Notes under the pieces: model-generated
Databases searched by the model: none
The model's input: only the letters and a program-made list of their open reading frames with translations
What the model was told of the DNA's origin: nothing
In this document: positions 31,714 through 40,634 of the stretch, one piece after another
How the letters are laid out: every line of letters begins with the position of its first letter
How positions within the stretch are numbered: position 1 is the first letter of the stretch
Source: Flavobacterium sp.
GTDB taxonomy: Bacteria > Bacteroidota > Bacteroidia > Flavobacteriales > Flavobacteriaceae
Length of the DNA: 64,000 bases
NCBI RefSeq assembly: GCF_027483985.1
Contig: NZ_JAIXTJ010000009.1
Coordinates: forward strand, 1-64,000
Direction: 5' to 3'
Program-made: the position numbers and the translations under genes

Positions 31714-32241
31714 TTATAGTTTGTGTTCTTCTAGGTAATGGTAAAACTCGTCAAAAATTATTTTGAACCAAACCGTATATATATCGGGATTTTGAATCAT
31801 ATCATCTTTGATGTCTTCAATGGTCATCCACTTCCAACTTTCAACTTCTTCGTCATTGATATTAGGTTCTTCGTTAGAATATCCAATCATAACGTGGTCT
31901 AGTTCGTGTTCGGTCAAACCGTTATCAAATGGTGCTTTATAAATAAAATGAAACAGCTCTTTTAACTCGGTTTGAAAACCCATTTCTTCATACAAGCGTC
32001 GTTTTCCTGCTTCGATATTGGTTTCACCTGCGCGTTGGTGACTGCAACAAGTGTTAGTCCATAACAAAGGCGAATGGTATTTGTGATGCGCACGTTGCTG
32101 CAACATTACTTCATTTTTATCGTTTAAAACAAATACCGAAAAGGCACGATGCAAAACTGCTTTTTCGTGTGCTTCGAGTTTATTCATCAAACCAATTGGT
32201 TCGTCTTTTTCGTTAACTAAAATTACTTGTTCTTCTTTCAT
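31714..32241 (-). CDS. idi: Isopentenyl-diphosphate delta-isomerase, type 1
   Basis: Nudix-fold enzyme that interconverts IPP and DMAPP for isoprenoid synthesis (quinones, carotenoids, undecaprenol). At 175 aa it matches the bacterial enzyme. Catalytic Cys is in TNTCCSH (about 61-67), the Nudix-like box is AGKRRLYEEMGF and metal-binding His/Glu residues follow in the ELDHVMIGY segment. Single-gene unit. Confidence 0.95.
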   Translation of the reverse strand: MKEEQVILVNEKDEPIGLMNKLEAHEKAVLHRAFSVFVLNDKNEVMLQQRAHHKYHSPLLWTNTCCSHQRAGETNIEAGKRRLYEEMGFQTELKELFHFIYKAPFDNGLTEHELDHVMIGYSNEEPNINDEEVESWKWMTIEDIKDDMIQNPDIYTVWFKIIFDEFYHYLEEHKL

Positions 32242-32354
32242 AAATTACATAAGATGGTCAAAAATACGAAAAATTTAATCCTGACCGAATTTATGTTATA
32301 GAACAACAGTTAAACTTTCCTTAAATGAACTGCATTTGTAATCTGTAAGACATT

Positions 32355-32401
32355 TTGCAACGTAATTGTATTGTAAATTTGTACATCAATTAATACATTT
32401 G
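32355..32401 (+). promoter_or_regulatory. Promoter region of msrBA
   Basis: Two -7 boxes fit TAnnTTTG exactly: TAAATTTG (32374-32381) and TACATTTG (32394-32401). The first leaves a leader of about 15 bases before the ATG at 32404 and has a TTG at 32355. The second has better spacing (TTG at 32371, 20 bp) but would start at or inside the ATG. Confidence 0.4.
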
Positions 32402-32403
32402 TT

Positions 32404-33498
32404 ATGAAAAACATATTCACCTTTTTATTTATGTTGCCATTGCTGACTTTAACAGCGTGCGGACAATCGGATAAAAAACAATCAAAAAAAAATAATGCTA
32501 CTATGGAAAACGTAATCAATAAACCAGGAAATCCTTATTATTCTAATACGGATACTAAAAAATTGAATGTATCAAATGAAGAGTGGAAAAAGGTACTATC
32601 ACCTGATTTATATGCTGTAGCAAGAGAAGCAGATACCGAAAGAGCGTTTACTGGAACAATGTGGAATTCGGAAGCCAAAGGAACTTATTACTGTGCCGCT
32701 TGTGGTTATAAACTATTTAAATCGGAACAAAAATTTACTAGCAGTTGCGGTTGGCCAAGTTTTTTTGAACAAGAAAACAAAGAAAGTATCACTTTTAAAG
32801 ACGATAATTCTTATGGAATGAAACGAATCGAAGCCAATTGCGGACGATGTGATGCTCATTTAGGACATTTATTTGATGATGGACCTGAGCCTACAGGCAA
32901 AAGATATTGTATGAATGCTATTTCGCTTGACTTTGTTCCTGATGGTGTGGCGACAAATGCTGCCAATTTAGAAACGGTAGTACTTGGTGGTGGTTGTTTT
33001 TGGTGTGTTGAAGCAGTTTATCAAAATTTAGATGGCGTAAAAAGTGTCTATTCAGGATATGCAGGCGGAATGGTCGAAGATCCAAGCTACGAACAAGTTT
33101 GTACCGGAAGAACTGGTGCGGCCGAAGTGGTTGAAATTACTTATGATAAAACTAAAACCAATTTAGATGAAATTCTTCAAGTATTTTTCACGGTTCACGA
33201 TCCAACTACGCTAAACCGACAAGGTGCTGATACTGGCACACAATACCGCTCGGTTATTTTCTATAAAAATGAAAACGAGAAAAAAGCAGCTCAAAGTTTG
33301 ATTGCCGAACTAAATGAAAAAGTGTTCTCTAATAAAATTGTTACTACTTTAGAACCACTGAAAAAATTCTATAAAGCCGAGGAATACCACCAAGGATATT
33401 ATGAAAACAACAAAAACAAACCTTACTGTCAAATGGTAATTCAACCAAAAATTGAAAAGTTTGAAAAGGTTTTTAAAGATAGATTGAAAAAGAACTAA
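32404..33498 (+). CDS. msrBA: Lipoprotein MsrB-MsrA methionine sulfoxide reductase fusion
   Basis: A 364-aa two-domain repair enzyme that reduces both Met-R- and Met-S-sulfoxide in proteins. A lipoprotein signal peptide ends LTLTAC-GQS (Cys19), so it acts at the membrane in the periplasm. The MsrB domain (about 58-180) has two CxxC zinc pairs (YYCAACGY, CGRCDAH) and the catalytic RYCMNAISLDF. The MsrA domain (about 195-360) has LGGGCFWCVEAV and the GYAGG and EYHQGY motifs. Order B-then-A is the reverse of many fusions. Terminator at 33512. Confidence 0.94.
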   Translation: MKNIFTFLFMLPLLTLTACGQSDKKQSKKNNATMENVINKPGNPYYSNTDTKKLNVSNEEWKKVLSPDLYAVAREADTERAFTGTMWNSEAKGTYYCAACGYKLFKSEQKFTSSCGWPSFFEQENKESITFKDDNSYGMKRIEANCGRCDAHLGHLFDDGPEPTGKRYCMNAISLDFVPDGVATNAANLETVVLGGGCFWCVEAVYQNLDGVKSVYSGYAGGMVEDPSYEQVCTGRTGAAEVVEITYDKTKTNLDEILQVFFTVHDPTTLNRQGADTGTQYRSVIFYKNENEKKAAQSLIAELNEKVFSNKIVTTLEPLKKFYKAEEYHQGYYENNKNKPYCQMVIQPKIEKFEKVFKDRLKKN

Positions 33499-33511
33499 TT
33501 GTTAATTCAAG

Positions 33512-33544
33512 AACCGCTCGTGAAAAGGAGCGGTTTTTTTTATT
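33512..33544 (+). terminator. Intrinsic terminator after msrBA
   Basis: AACCGCTC (33512-33519) pairs with GAGCGGTT (33528-33535), followed by Ts. The convergent gene ends at 33540 inside the T run. Confidence 0.88.
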
Positions 33545-35384
33545 TATGATTCACTGAATTGAAAGTAAAATTCGAACTTATTGATCTATTTTGATCTTCA
33601 TCCAGCGCACTATAATTTACAAAATAAATATCATCTTCTTCAGTGTTAAGAGTGACATTAAACTCGATTATTTTACAATTATCACATTTCTTATCAAACA
33701 AATCTTGAAACGAAATAATAGCTCCAGTTTTACTGTAAAAAATATAAATTTCGTCGGCACTATCTTCGTCATAATCATATAAAATATGTGCAAATTTTAC
33801 GCCGTCGTTGTAAAAGAAGGTTTTTTCTTTAACTCCTTCATCATATTTTATAGACTTAAATAATTTACCGTTGTTGTAATAATAATTCCAGATTCCTATT
33901 TCCTGTCCTGAGTTGTAGCGTCCTTCAACTTTTGGTTTTCCGTTTTCATAATTTTGAACGTGCTTTCCCTGCTTTTGACTATCAAAATATTCGGTTAATT
34001 CCTTTATAATACCATTTTCAAAATAGACAATATCTTTTCCTATTTGATAACCATTACTGTCTTTTTCTTTAGACTTATAGAGTTTTCCGTTTTCAAAATA
34101 CTCTTGCTCCAATCCAATTTTCATTCCATTGCGATAAGTGCATTTGTATTTAATTGAATTGCTTTCATCGTCAAAATAGTCAATAAATTCTCCGAACAAT
34201 CGATTTTCATTATAATTGGCAATTTGACTTAATTTACCACTTTCATAAAACGTTTTCCATTGACCAGTTTTATAACTTCTTTCGTAAAAATCGTCCACCT
34301 TGTTACTTCCTCTGTGCAGTTTTGCTATGTAATAATTTTCTAATTTTTCAACTTGTCCTGAGTTGTAATAATAAGTATGTATACTGTCTTTATAACTATT
34401 TAAATCTCCATTTTTAGCATAATTTCCAATGAATTTTAGTGCTCCATCTTCGTAATAGGATTTCCACTTTCCAATTTTTGCGCTTTTAAGATAGGTCCCT
34501 TTTTCAGCTAATGTACCATTCAAATAAAAAGCCTCAAAATCGCCATCACGATAGCCATTTTTAGTTTTCGTATGTTCAATAATATCACCTTTATATTCTA
34601 TCATTGTTTGTTCAGAAGACGATTGATAAATTGTTTCTCTATTTAAAACTCCATAGTCATCATAACTCTTAACATTTTTATAGGTTCGGTCATCGTTGTA
34701 TTCTGTTATTTTTTTTCGTTTACCTTGCTCTGTAAATGTCTCCTCTTTATAGACTTTATGATTTTTTACATAATTTCTCGCCATTATCGTATCATTAGGA
34801 TAGATAGAATAATTCACGCCGTTGCCGTTTTTATCAACATCAGAAAAATAGTTTTTCTTGCCGTTTTCATAATAAGATTCGGTTGTTTTTACATTTCCTT
34901 TTTTGTCTAAAACTACTCTTCTTCTAATTTGTCCTGAATCATAGTAGTAAACACTTTCACCTACAAGTTTGCCGTTATCCCATTCTTCTTTAGTTGTTAA
35001 AACTCCATCTTTATTATAGGCAACAAGCTTTCCGTCCTTAACTCCATTTTTGTTACGTGACGAGGCTTGTATTTTTCCGTCTATATAGTAGGTTCGACTT
35101 ATTCCGTGGCAAACATCATTAACACATTCTAATTCGTTTCTCAATTGACCATTAGAAAAATAATCTTTCTGTATGCCTTGTCGTTTTCCGAAAATATAAT
35201 TGGCATACGATCTAATGTTACCATTTTCATAATAAGTTATGTATTCGCCATTTTTCTTTCCGTCAACATAAGTGCCTACTTCTTTTGGCTTTCCGTTACT
35301 ATACAACTGATTAACGTGCTCTACTTGCGCAAAAGCATTCTGAAAAAATAGGAATAGTAATAGGATCAAAAGAGTATGCTTCAT
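33540..35384 (-). CDS. Secreted MORN-repeat / YwqK-like protein
   Basis: A 614-aa protein with a signal peptide (MKHTLLILLLFLFFQNAFAQ) followed by about twenty MORN-type beta-hairpin repeats of 20-24 residues, seen as recurring NG-x-x-x-x-G, YYENGNI and GKWKSYYEDG units (about 28-530). The last 80 residues are non-repetitive with a CDNC pair. Databases often call such proteins YwqK-family antitoxin, but I see nothing toxin-related here. Role unknown, perhaps a periplasmic scaffold. The repeats make recombination between units likely. Confidence 0.85.
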   Translation of the reverse strand: MKHTLLILLLFLFFQNAFAQVEHVNQLYSNGKPKEVGTYVDGKKNGEYITYYENGNIRSYANYIFGKRQGIQKDYFSNGQLRNELECVNDVCHGISRTYYIDGKIQASSRNKNGVKDGKLVAYNKDGVLTTKEEWDNGKLVGESVYYYDSGQIRRRVVLDKKGNVKTTESYYENGKKNYFSDVDKNGNGVNYSIYPNDTIMARNYVKNHKVYKEETFTEQGKRKKITEYNDDRTYKNVKSYDDYGVLNRETIYQSSSEQTMIEYKGDIIEHTKTKNGYRDGDFEAFYLNGTLAEKGTYLKSAKIGKWKSYYEDGALKFIGNYAKNGDLNSYKDSIHTYYYNSGQVEKLENYYIAKLHRGSNKVDDFYERSYKTGQWKTFYESGKLSQIANYNENRLFGEFIDYFDDESNSIKYKCTYRNGMKIGLEQEYFENGKLYKSKEKDSNGYQIGKDIVYFENGIIKELTEYFDSQKQGKHVQNYENGKPKVEGRYNSGQEIGIWNYYYNNGKLFKSIKYDEGVKEKTFFYNDGVKFAHILYDYDEDSADEIYIFYSKTGAIISFQDLFDKKCDNCKIIEFNVTLNTEEDDIYFVNYSALDEDQNRSISSNFTFNSVNHK

Positions 35385-35716
35385 AATATTTTAAGTAGTC
35401 TTAAAATTAGAATTGTTTGTAAAAAAATAGATCGCCATCGAAAATCTGCTTTAGATAAGAACTAATTTACAATTTAAAAATTGAATTTAGTAAACTTTCG
35501 ATTTGTAAAAATACTTAAAAAGTAATTACCATCATACCTAAAAAACATCAACAAAGTGACTAAGATCAGTCTTACTAATGGTAATTTTTTAAATGATTTT
35601 AGCTATTTCAATTAAATTATGATTTGTTAAGTCATTCATTCACAATGTTATTTGTAGTTTTACCAGAAACGTTCAAAATAATTTGAATTTATTGTTCAAA
35701 TAAAATCCGCAGCATA
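35385..35716. promoter_or_regulatory. Divergent spacer with nested hairpin at 35524-35592
   Basis: This 332-bp AT-rich spacer lies between two divergent genes. AATTACCAT (35524-35532) can pair with ATGGTAATT (35578-35586); inside it GACT/AGTC (35558-35561 with 35568-35571) forms a second small stem, and six Ts follow. On the plus strand this has the form of a terminator or attenuator, but no gene precedes it. I see no clear full promoter. Confidence 0.4.
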
Positions 35717-36595
35717 ATGACTACATTGAAACTATATAATTATTTCTTATCTGAAAAAGTAAAAGAAAAAAGCGAGCAAGTCATTGTATATGTTGCTATA
35801 ATCAGTTTTCTACTGCACTTACTACTTATTGGATTAGTCAATTTGAATATAATTGTAATTGAAGATCATTCAAGATTGTTAAGCAATCCGATAGCAGCAA
35901 TTTACACTCCGTTCTCTTTCATTCTAATTTATGAGGTTTATTTGTTGTTATACTACTTGCCAAAATCAACATCGATTTATATCGGAAAACAATACGAAAT
36001 CATTTCATTAATAGTGATTCGAAGGATTTTTAAAGATTTGTCACATTTAGAATTTTCATCCAACTGGTTTTCAATTAAAAATGACATTCTATTTACAGCC
36101 GATTTGATTGCTATACTAATTATGTTCTTTCTAATATTCATATTTTACAAATTAGTAAGAAAAAGTGCTCCAATTGCAGTAGAAAATGCAAATCCTGAAC
36201 TAATAAAATTTATTCACTTAAAGAAAGTAGTAGCCACTTGTCTTGTTCCTATCTTTTTACTTTTATCATTTTACAGTCTTGGTCACTGGCTTTATGAAAG
36301 TTTCTTTTCTTTTGATAAAATAGTTACTGAATTAAAAGACATCAACAACATATTTTTTGACGACTTTTTCACAATATTGATTTTGATTGATGTATTGTTA
36401 CTTCTATTTTCCTTTTTGCACTCCGATAAATTCAACAGAGTAATCCGCAATTCGGGATTTATCATATCAACTATATTGATCAAACTTTCCTTCAACACTG
36501 ATGGAATTTTGAATATTGTGCTAATTGTAGTCGCGATTTTATTTGGAGTTATTCTTTTAAAAACACATAATTTATATGATACTTTAAAAGAATAA
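35717..36595 (+). CDS. Multi-span membrane protein of unknown function
   Basis: A 292-aa protein with about seven predicted membrane segments (for example 24-48, 66-80, 128-146, 168-186, 214-233, 241-258, 262-280) and a soluble loop near 85-125. No domain recognised. It resembles flavobacterial inner-membrane hypotheticals in composition only. It is divergent from the MORN gene and ends 8 bp from the convergent FAD protein, so it is a single-gene unit. Confidence 0.6.
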   Translation: MTTLKLYNYFLSEKVKEKSEQVIVYVAIISFLLHLLLIGLVNLNIIVIEDHSRLLSNPIAAIYTPFSFILIYEVYLLLYYLPKSTSIYIGKQYEIISLIVIRRIFKDLSHLEFSSNWFSIKNDILFTADLIAILIMFFLIFIFYKLVRKSAPIAVENANPELIKFIHLKKVVATCLVPIFLLLSFYSLGHWLYESFFSFDKIVTELKDINNIFFDDFFTILILIDVLLLLFSFLHSDKFNRVIRNSGFIISTILIKLSFNTDGILNIVLIVVAILFGVILLKTHNLYDTLKE

Positions 36596-36603
36596 AAAAG
36601 TAA

Positions 36604-38190
36604 TTATTGTTTTTTGAGTAAGGCTTCAGCTATTTTCAACGCACATTTTTCTCCATCGATAGCTGCCGAAATAATTCCGCCTGCATAACCTGCGCCTTCA
36701 CCACAAGGATACAATCCTTTTATTTGAAGATGTTCAAGCGTTTCATTATCTCTTGGAATTCTAACTGGAGACGAGGTTCTACTTTCTGGCGCGTGCAAAA
36801 TGGCATCGTTGGTTAGATAACCTCGCATTGTTTTTCCGAATTCCTTGAAACCTTCTCTCATAATTTGGGATAAAAATCCAGGGAAAACTTGTCCCATTTC
36901 AACAGATGTAGTTCCTGGCACATAAGATGTTTTAGGAATATCTGATGAAACTTTATTTTGAGTAAAATCTACCATTCGTTGCGCAGGAGCTTTTTGGGTT
37001 TGACCGGCTAGATACCACGCTTTTTGTTCGATTGCTTTTTGAAATTCCATTCCGGCAAGCGCTCCAAATTTGGCAAAAGGTTTAAAATCCTCCAATTTTA
37101 ATTCCACCACAATTCCAGAATTTGCAGTAGCTTGATCACGTTTAGAAGGCGACCAACCATTAGTAACTACTTCACCTGGACTAGTGGCACAAGGCGCAAT
37201 AACGCCACCAGGACACATACAAAACGAGTACATTCCTCGACCATTCACCTGTTTCACAATAGAATAAGGTGATGGCGGTAGAAATTCGCCACGGTAATCA
37301 CACGAATACTGAATCTTGTCTATTAAAGTTTGAGGATGCTCTGCACGAACGCCCAAGGCAAAAGGTTTGGCTTCTATAAAAATTTTCTTTTTATCTAATA
37401 ATTCAAAAATATCTCTAGCCGAATGTCCTGTGGCAAGTATTAACTTGTTTGCAGTAATAGTATCTCCTTTTTGAGTGATGATGCCTTGAATTTCGTTGTT
37501 TTTTACAAGAATATCAGTTACACGAGTTTCAAACAAAACTTGTCCGCCACATTCAATAATTTTTTCGCGGATGTCTTGAATAATTTGCGGCAATTTATTG
37601 GTTCCGATATGCGGATGTGCTTCTACCAAAATATCATCTGAAGCTCCAAAAGCCACCAATAATCGCAGAATTCTGTCCACGTCACCACGCTTTTTAGAAC
37701 GTGTGTATAATTTTCCGTCAGAATAAGTTCCTGCGCCACCTTCACCAAAACAATAATTGGAATCTTCATTCACAACGTGATCAACATTTATGGCTTTTAA
37801 ATCTCTACGTCTACCACGAACATCTTTTCCTCTTTCAATTACAATAGGTTTCAATCCAAGTTCCACTAACTGCAATGCTGCAAAAAGTCCTGCTGGACCA
37901 GCACCAACAACAATAACTTCTTGTTGATTAGCCACATTCTTATATTCAGGAAGTTCTATTTTTTGGGCAACAAATTCCTCGTCATTAAAAAAAACGGCGA
38001 CCTTTAAATTAAATTTTATAGCTTTTTGTCGCGCATCAATTGATCGTTTCAATACAACAACCTTTTGAAGTTCCTTCACTGAAGCGTTTAATAATTTTGC
38101 TACGTGTTCCTTAATTAAAAATTCGTTGTGAGCAACTTCTGGTGAGACTTGAGTTTGAATTTCGCGAGGCATAAAAGTAATTTTTGACAA
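36604..38190 (-). CDS. FAD-dependent oxidoreductase, COG2509 type
   Basis: A 528-aa soluble flavoprotein. An N-terminal domain (about 1-85) precedes the dinucleotide-binding fingerprint VIVVGAGPAGLFAA (about 92-105) and VIERGKDVRGRRRDL. Further family segments are NYCFGEGGAGTYSDGKLYTR (about 145-164), FCMCPGGVIAP and the C-terminal GLYPCGEGAGYAGGI. These dehydrogenase-like proteins are widespread and the substrate is not established. The neighbours give no pathway. Confidence 0.88.
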   Translation of the reverse strand: MSKITFMPREIQTQVSPEVAHNEFLIKEHVAKLLNASVKELQKVVVLKRSIDARQKAIKFNLKVAVFFNDEEFVAQKIELPEYKNVANQQEVIVVGAGPAGLFAALQLVELGLKPIVIERGKDVRGRRRDLKAINVDHVVNEDSNYCFGEGGAGTYSDGKLYTRSKKRGDVDRILRLLVAFGASDDILVEAHPHIGTNKLPQIIQDIREKIIECGGQVLFETRVTDILVKNNEIQGIITQKGDTITANKLILATGHSARDIFELLDKKKIFIEAKPFALGVRAEHPQTLIDKIQYSCDYRGEFLPPSPYSIVKQVNGRGMYSFCMCPGGVIAPCATSPGEVVTNGWSPSKRDQATANSGIVVELKLEDFKPFAKFGALAGMEFQKAIEQKAWYLAGQTQKAPAQRMVDFTQNKVSSDIPKTSYVPGTTSVEMGQVFPGFLSQIMREGFKEFGKTMRGYLTNDAILHAPESRTSSPVRIPRDNETLEHLQIKGLYPCGEGAGYAGGIISAAIDGEKCALKIAEALLKKQ

Positions 38191-38330
38191 AAATAGTAAT
38201 TTGAAAATTGTTATTGTAATTTTGCAGAGGAACAGTAATTAATTAAAACAATAGATAAGAATTTATACGAAATTATGTTGAGTGAAATTCGACCAATTTT
38301 TAAAAATTCAACTACATTAGAAAACTATAA

Positions 38331-38570
38331 ATGTCAAGAAAAATAAAATTGATTTGGGATTTTCGTGGACCAGCATCTGAAAAAACGGCGCAACATCACG
38401 AAATTCATTTGAAGGAATACATCGCCATTGAAAAATTGCCCATCACAATTACGGGCTTTGAAATTTTAAATGAAATGCACGCCATTGCTTACATGGTAGT
38501 TACAGACGAAAATATGATTCAAGTTCGTGATGCTTTGAAACCACATCGTGGCGAACTATTTCAAGAATAA
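38331..38570 (+). CDS. Small conserved protein of unknown function
   Basis: A 79-aa soluble protein (starts MSRKIKLIWDFRGP) with an HHEIHL motif (about 22-27) and an alternating strand/helix pattern like a ferredoxin-type fold. I think it is a conserved Bacteroidota hypothetical; no function is known to me. It ends 5 bp from the convergent phosphorylase gene. Confidence 0.65.
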   Translation: MSRKIKLIWDFRGPASEKTAQHHEIHLKEYIAIEKLPITITGFEILNEMHAIAYMVVTDENMIQVRDALKPHRGELFQE

Positions 38571-38575
38571 TATTT

Positions 38576-39394
38576 TTATAAATTTAGAATAGTTTCAAAA
38601 AACAACTTACTTAACTTCTCATCTGATTTGCCAGCAATTTCAATGATTTCGGCAATGTTTACAGGTTGTAAATTATCAGGATCGCATTCATCTGTTATCA
38701 CACTTACAGCGGCACAAGGCAATTGCAATTGATTGGCAACAATAACTTCTGGTGTAGTACTCATACCTACCATATCGGCGCCAATAATTCCTAAAAATCG
38801 ATACTCAGCGCGGGTTTCCAATTGTGGTCCAAAAACAGAAACATACACACCTTCTTTTAAATCTACAGCCATAAGTTCGGCTTGTTCTTTTAATTTTTGA
38901 TTCAATCCAGCATCATAGGGTTGACTCATATCTGGAAAAATACCACCATAATCAAAGCTGTTTAACCCCGATAATGGACTTCCACCTTGCAGATTAATAT
39001 GATCATCTAATAAAATTAAATCACCTTTCTTGAAATTTTTATTAATTCCACCAGCTGCATTGCTAAGTAATAATTGTTGCACACCTAATCGTTGCAAAAC
39101 GCGTATCGGAAAAGTTACTTGCTGCAAACTATAGCCTTCGTACAAATGAAAACGACCTTGCATAGCAACCACTTTTTTGTTACCAATCGTTCCAAACAAC
39201 AATTTTCCTTTATGAAATTCAACAGTTGAAATCGGGAAATTCGGAATTTCTGCATAATCAACAGTTATTTCTACTTTCAAATAATCTATAAATTTTCCTA
39301 ATCCAGTACCCAAAACCACGGCAACATCGGGATTAACTATACCTTTGGAAACTAAAAAATCGGCCGACTGTGAAATTTGTTCTAAATATGTCAT
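38576..39394 (-). CDS. Purine-nucleoside phosphorylase (trimeric PNP-I type)
   Basis: Splits purine nucleosides with phosphate into base and ribose-1-phosphate. At 272 aa it matches the trimeric family. Motifs: VVLGTGLGKF (about 26-35), the conserved FPISTVEFHKG, LLSNAAGGINKNFKKGDL (about 109-126), the base-binding ETRAEYRFLG with Glu and MVGMSTTPEVIVA (about 208-220), VITDEC. It is divergent from the arsenosugar operon. Since arsenosugar synthesis passes through an adenosine-linked arsenical, a role in removing adenine is possible, but ordinary purine salvage explains it equally. Confidence 0.9.
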   Translation of the reverse strand: MTYLEQISQSADFLVSKGIVNPDVAVVLGTGLGKFIDYLKVEITVDYAEIPNFPISTVEFHKGKLLFGTIGNKKVVAMQGRFHLYEGYSLQQVTFPIRVLQRLGVQQLLLSNAAGGINKNFKKGDLILLDDHINLQGGSPLSGLNSFDYGGIFPDMSQPYDAGLNQKLKEQAELMAVDLKEGVYVSVFGPQLETRAEYRFLGIIGADMVGMSTTPEVIVANQLQLPCAAVSVITDECDPDNLQPVNIAEIIEIAGKSDEKLSKLFFETILNL

Positions 39395-39439
39395 ACTTTA
39401 AAAACTATAATTTGTAAATTTCGTAAATAATAGTAGATT

Positions 39440-39447
39440 TACATTTG
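39440..39447 (+). promoter_or_regulatory. -7 box of the arsenosugar operon
   Basis: TACATTTG matches TAnnTTTG exactly, about 65-100 bp ahead of the possible DUF547 starts. The nearest TTG upstream (39412) is 25 bp away, so the -33 element is uncertain. Confidence 0.4.
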
Positions 39448-39543
39448 ATGAATCACTAAAACGAAAATAATAATGTGTTCGATACAAACTTACACAATAA
39501 TTATAAAGCAATGAAGAATTTATTCCATTCAACTATTAAATTT

Positions 39544-40293
39544 ATGAAACCTATAATTATCATATTATTATTCTCACAGCTTGGTTTTTCTCAAAAAACA
39601 GACTACATCGAAATATCCCAAAAGTTTATTGAATCGGCTAAATTTGCAGAAACAGATACTGAGAAGTATATCGAACTTCTGGCTAATGCTAATGAAGAAG
39701 AACTTTTGGAGCAATTAAAAACCGATGATTTAAAAAAAGCGTTTTTTATCAATCTTTACAATGGTTTTACAAATTATGCCTTAAAAAAAGATCCAGATAA
39801 ATACAAAAGTAGAAATGCGTTTTTCAAGTCCAAACAGTTTGTTGTTGCCGGAAATAAGCTAAGTTTAGACATTATCGAACACGGATTTTTAAGAAGATCA
39901 AGTATCAAATGGAGTTTAGGAAAATTCAACAAAATTTTTCCAAGTAAACTTGAAAAAAAGTACCGAGTTGAAAAAGTAGATTATAGAATTCATTTCAGTT
40001 TAAATTGTGGTGCAAGAAGTTGTCCACCTATCTTTTTTTATGATCCAGAAAAAATTAACGACCAGTTAGATCAAGCCACTAGAAGTTATTTAACTGGTGA
40101 TGCCGAGTATAATAAAGATAAAAACGAACTAGCTTTGCCAATTTTAATGAGCTGGTTTCGAGGTGATTTTGGAAACCGAAAAGGAATTTTAAAGATCGTA
40201 AAAGACTTAGAAATTATTCCTAAAGATGCCAATCCAAAAATAAAATACAACAAATATGACTGGAGTTTATATTTAGAAAACTTTAAATACTAG
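39544..40293 (+). CDS. Secreted DUF547 protein of the arsenosugar operon
   Basis: A protein of 249 aa from the chosen start, with signal peptide MKPIIIILLFSQLGFSQ. DUF547 signatures are FFINLYNGFTNYAL (about 65-78), the LSLDIIEHGFLR stretch and HFSLNCGARSCPP with paired cysteines. I take ATG 39544 because it gives a clean signal peptide; the in-frame GTG at 39475 and ATG at 39511 add only a polar extension. DUF547 proteins recur beside ArsS-type radical SAM genes, as here (5 bp upstream). The reaction is unknown. Confidence 0.85.
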   Translation: MKPIIIILLFSQLGFSQKTDYIEISQKFIESAKFAETDTEKYIELLANANEEELLEQLKTDDLKKAFFINLYNGFTNYALKKDPDKYKSRNAFFKSKQFVVAGNKLSLDIIEHGFLRRSSIKWSLGKFNKIFPSKLEKKYRVEKVDYRIHFSLNCGARSCPPIFFYDPEKINDQLDQATRSYLTGDAEYNKDKNELALPILMSWFRGDFGNRKGILKIVKDLEIIPKDANPKIKYNKYDWSLYLENFKY

Positions 40294-40298
40294 GACAA

Positions 40299-40634
40299 AT
40301 GGATAAAAATTATTACAATTCAGACGATTTAAAAAAATTTGGAAATATCGTTGAATTTCAAAAAGAAATGGGCGAAAAATTTTTTGGATACTATGGCGAA
40401 GTTTTTAAAGAAGGCGCACTAACAGCAAGAGAAAAATCACTTATTGCCTTAGCAGTGGCACACGCAGTACAATGTCCGTATTGTATTGACGCTTATAGCT
40501 CAGATGCCTACGAGAAAGGATATAGTGAAGCTCAAATGATGGAAGCAGTACACGTATCGGCAGCAATAAGAGGTGGTGCAAGTTTGGTACATGGAGTTCA
40601 AATGATGAATAAAGTAAAGAAAATAAGTTTATGA
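40299..40634 (+). CDS. Arsenosugar-associated peroxidase-like (AhpD-fold) protein
   Basis: A 111-aa carboxymuconolactone-decarboxylase/AhpD-like protein with the redox motif CPYC (about 55-58) in VQCPYCIDAYSSDAYEKG and a conserved AVHVSAAIRGGASLVHG helix. This subfamily co-occurs with the arsenosugar radical SAM enzyme. Its stop overlaps the ArsS start (ATGA at 40631), indicating translational coupling. The role is probably thiol redox support; this is inferred. Confidence 0.88.
   Translation: MDKNYYNSDDLKKFGNIVEFQKEMGEKFFGYYGEVFKEGALTAREKSLIALAVAHAVQCPYCIDAYSSDAYEKGYSEAQMMEAVHVSAAIRGGASLVHGVQMMNKVKKISL

Noticed and set aside
33540..35384. YwqK antitoxin label for the MORN-repeat protein
   Set aside because: The repeats and signal peptide are clear, but there is no toxin partner and no basis for an antitoxin role.
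38275..38346. 23-codon frame ahead of the 79-aa gene
   Set aside because: It overlaps the next gene's start in another frame and looks like chance. No conserved features.
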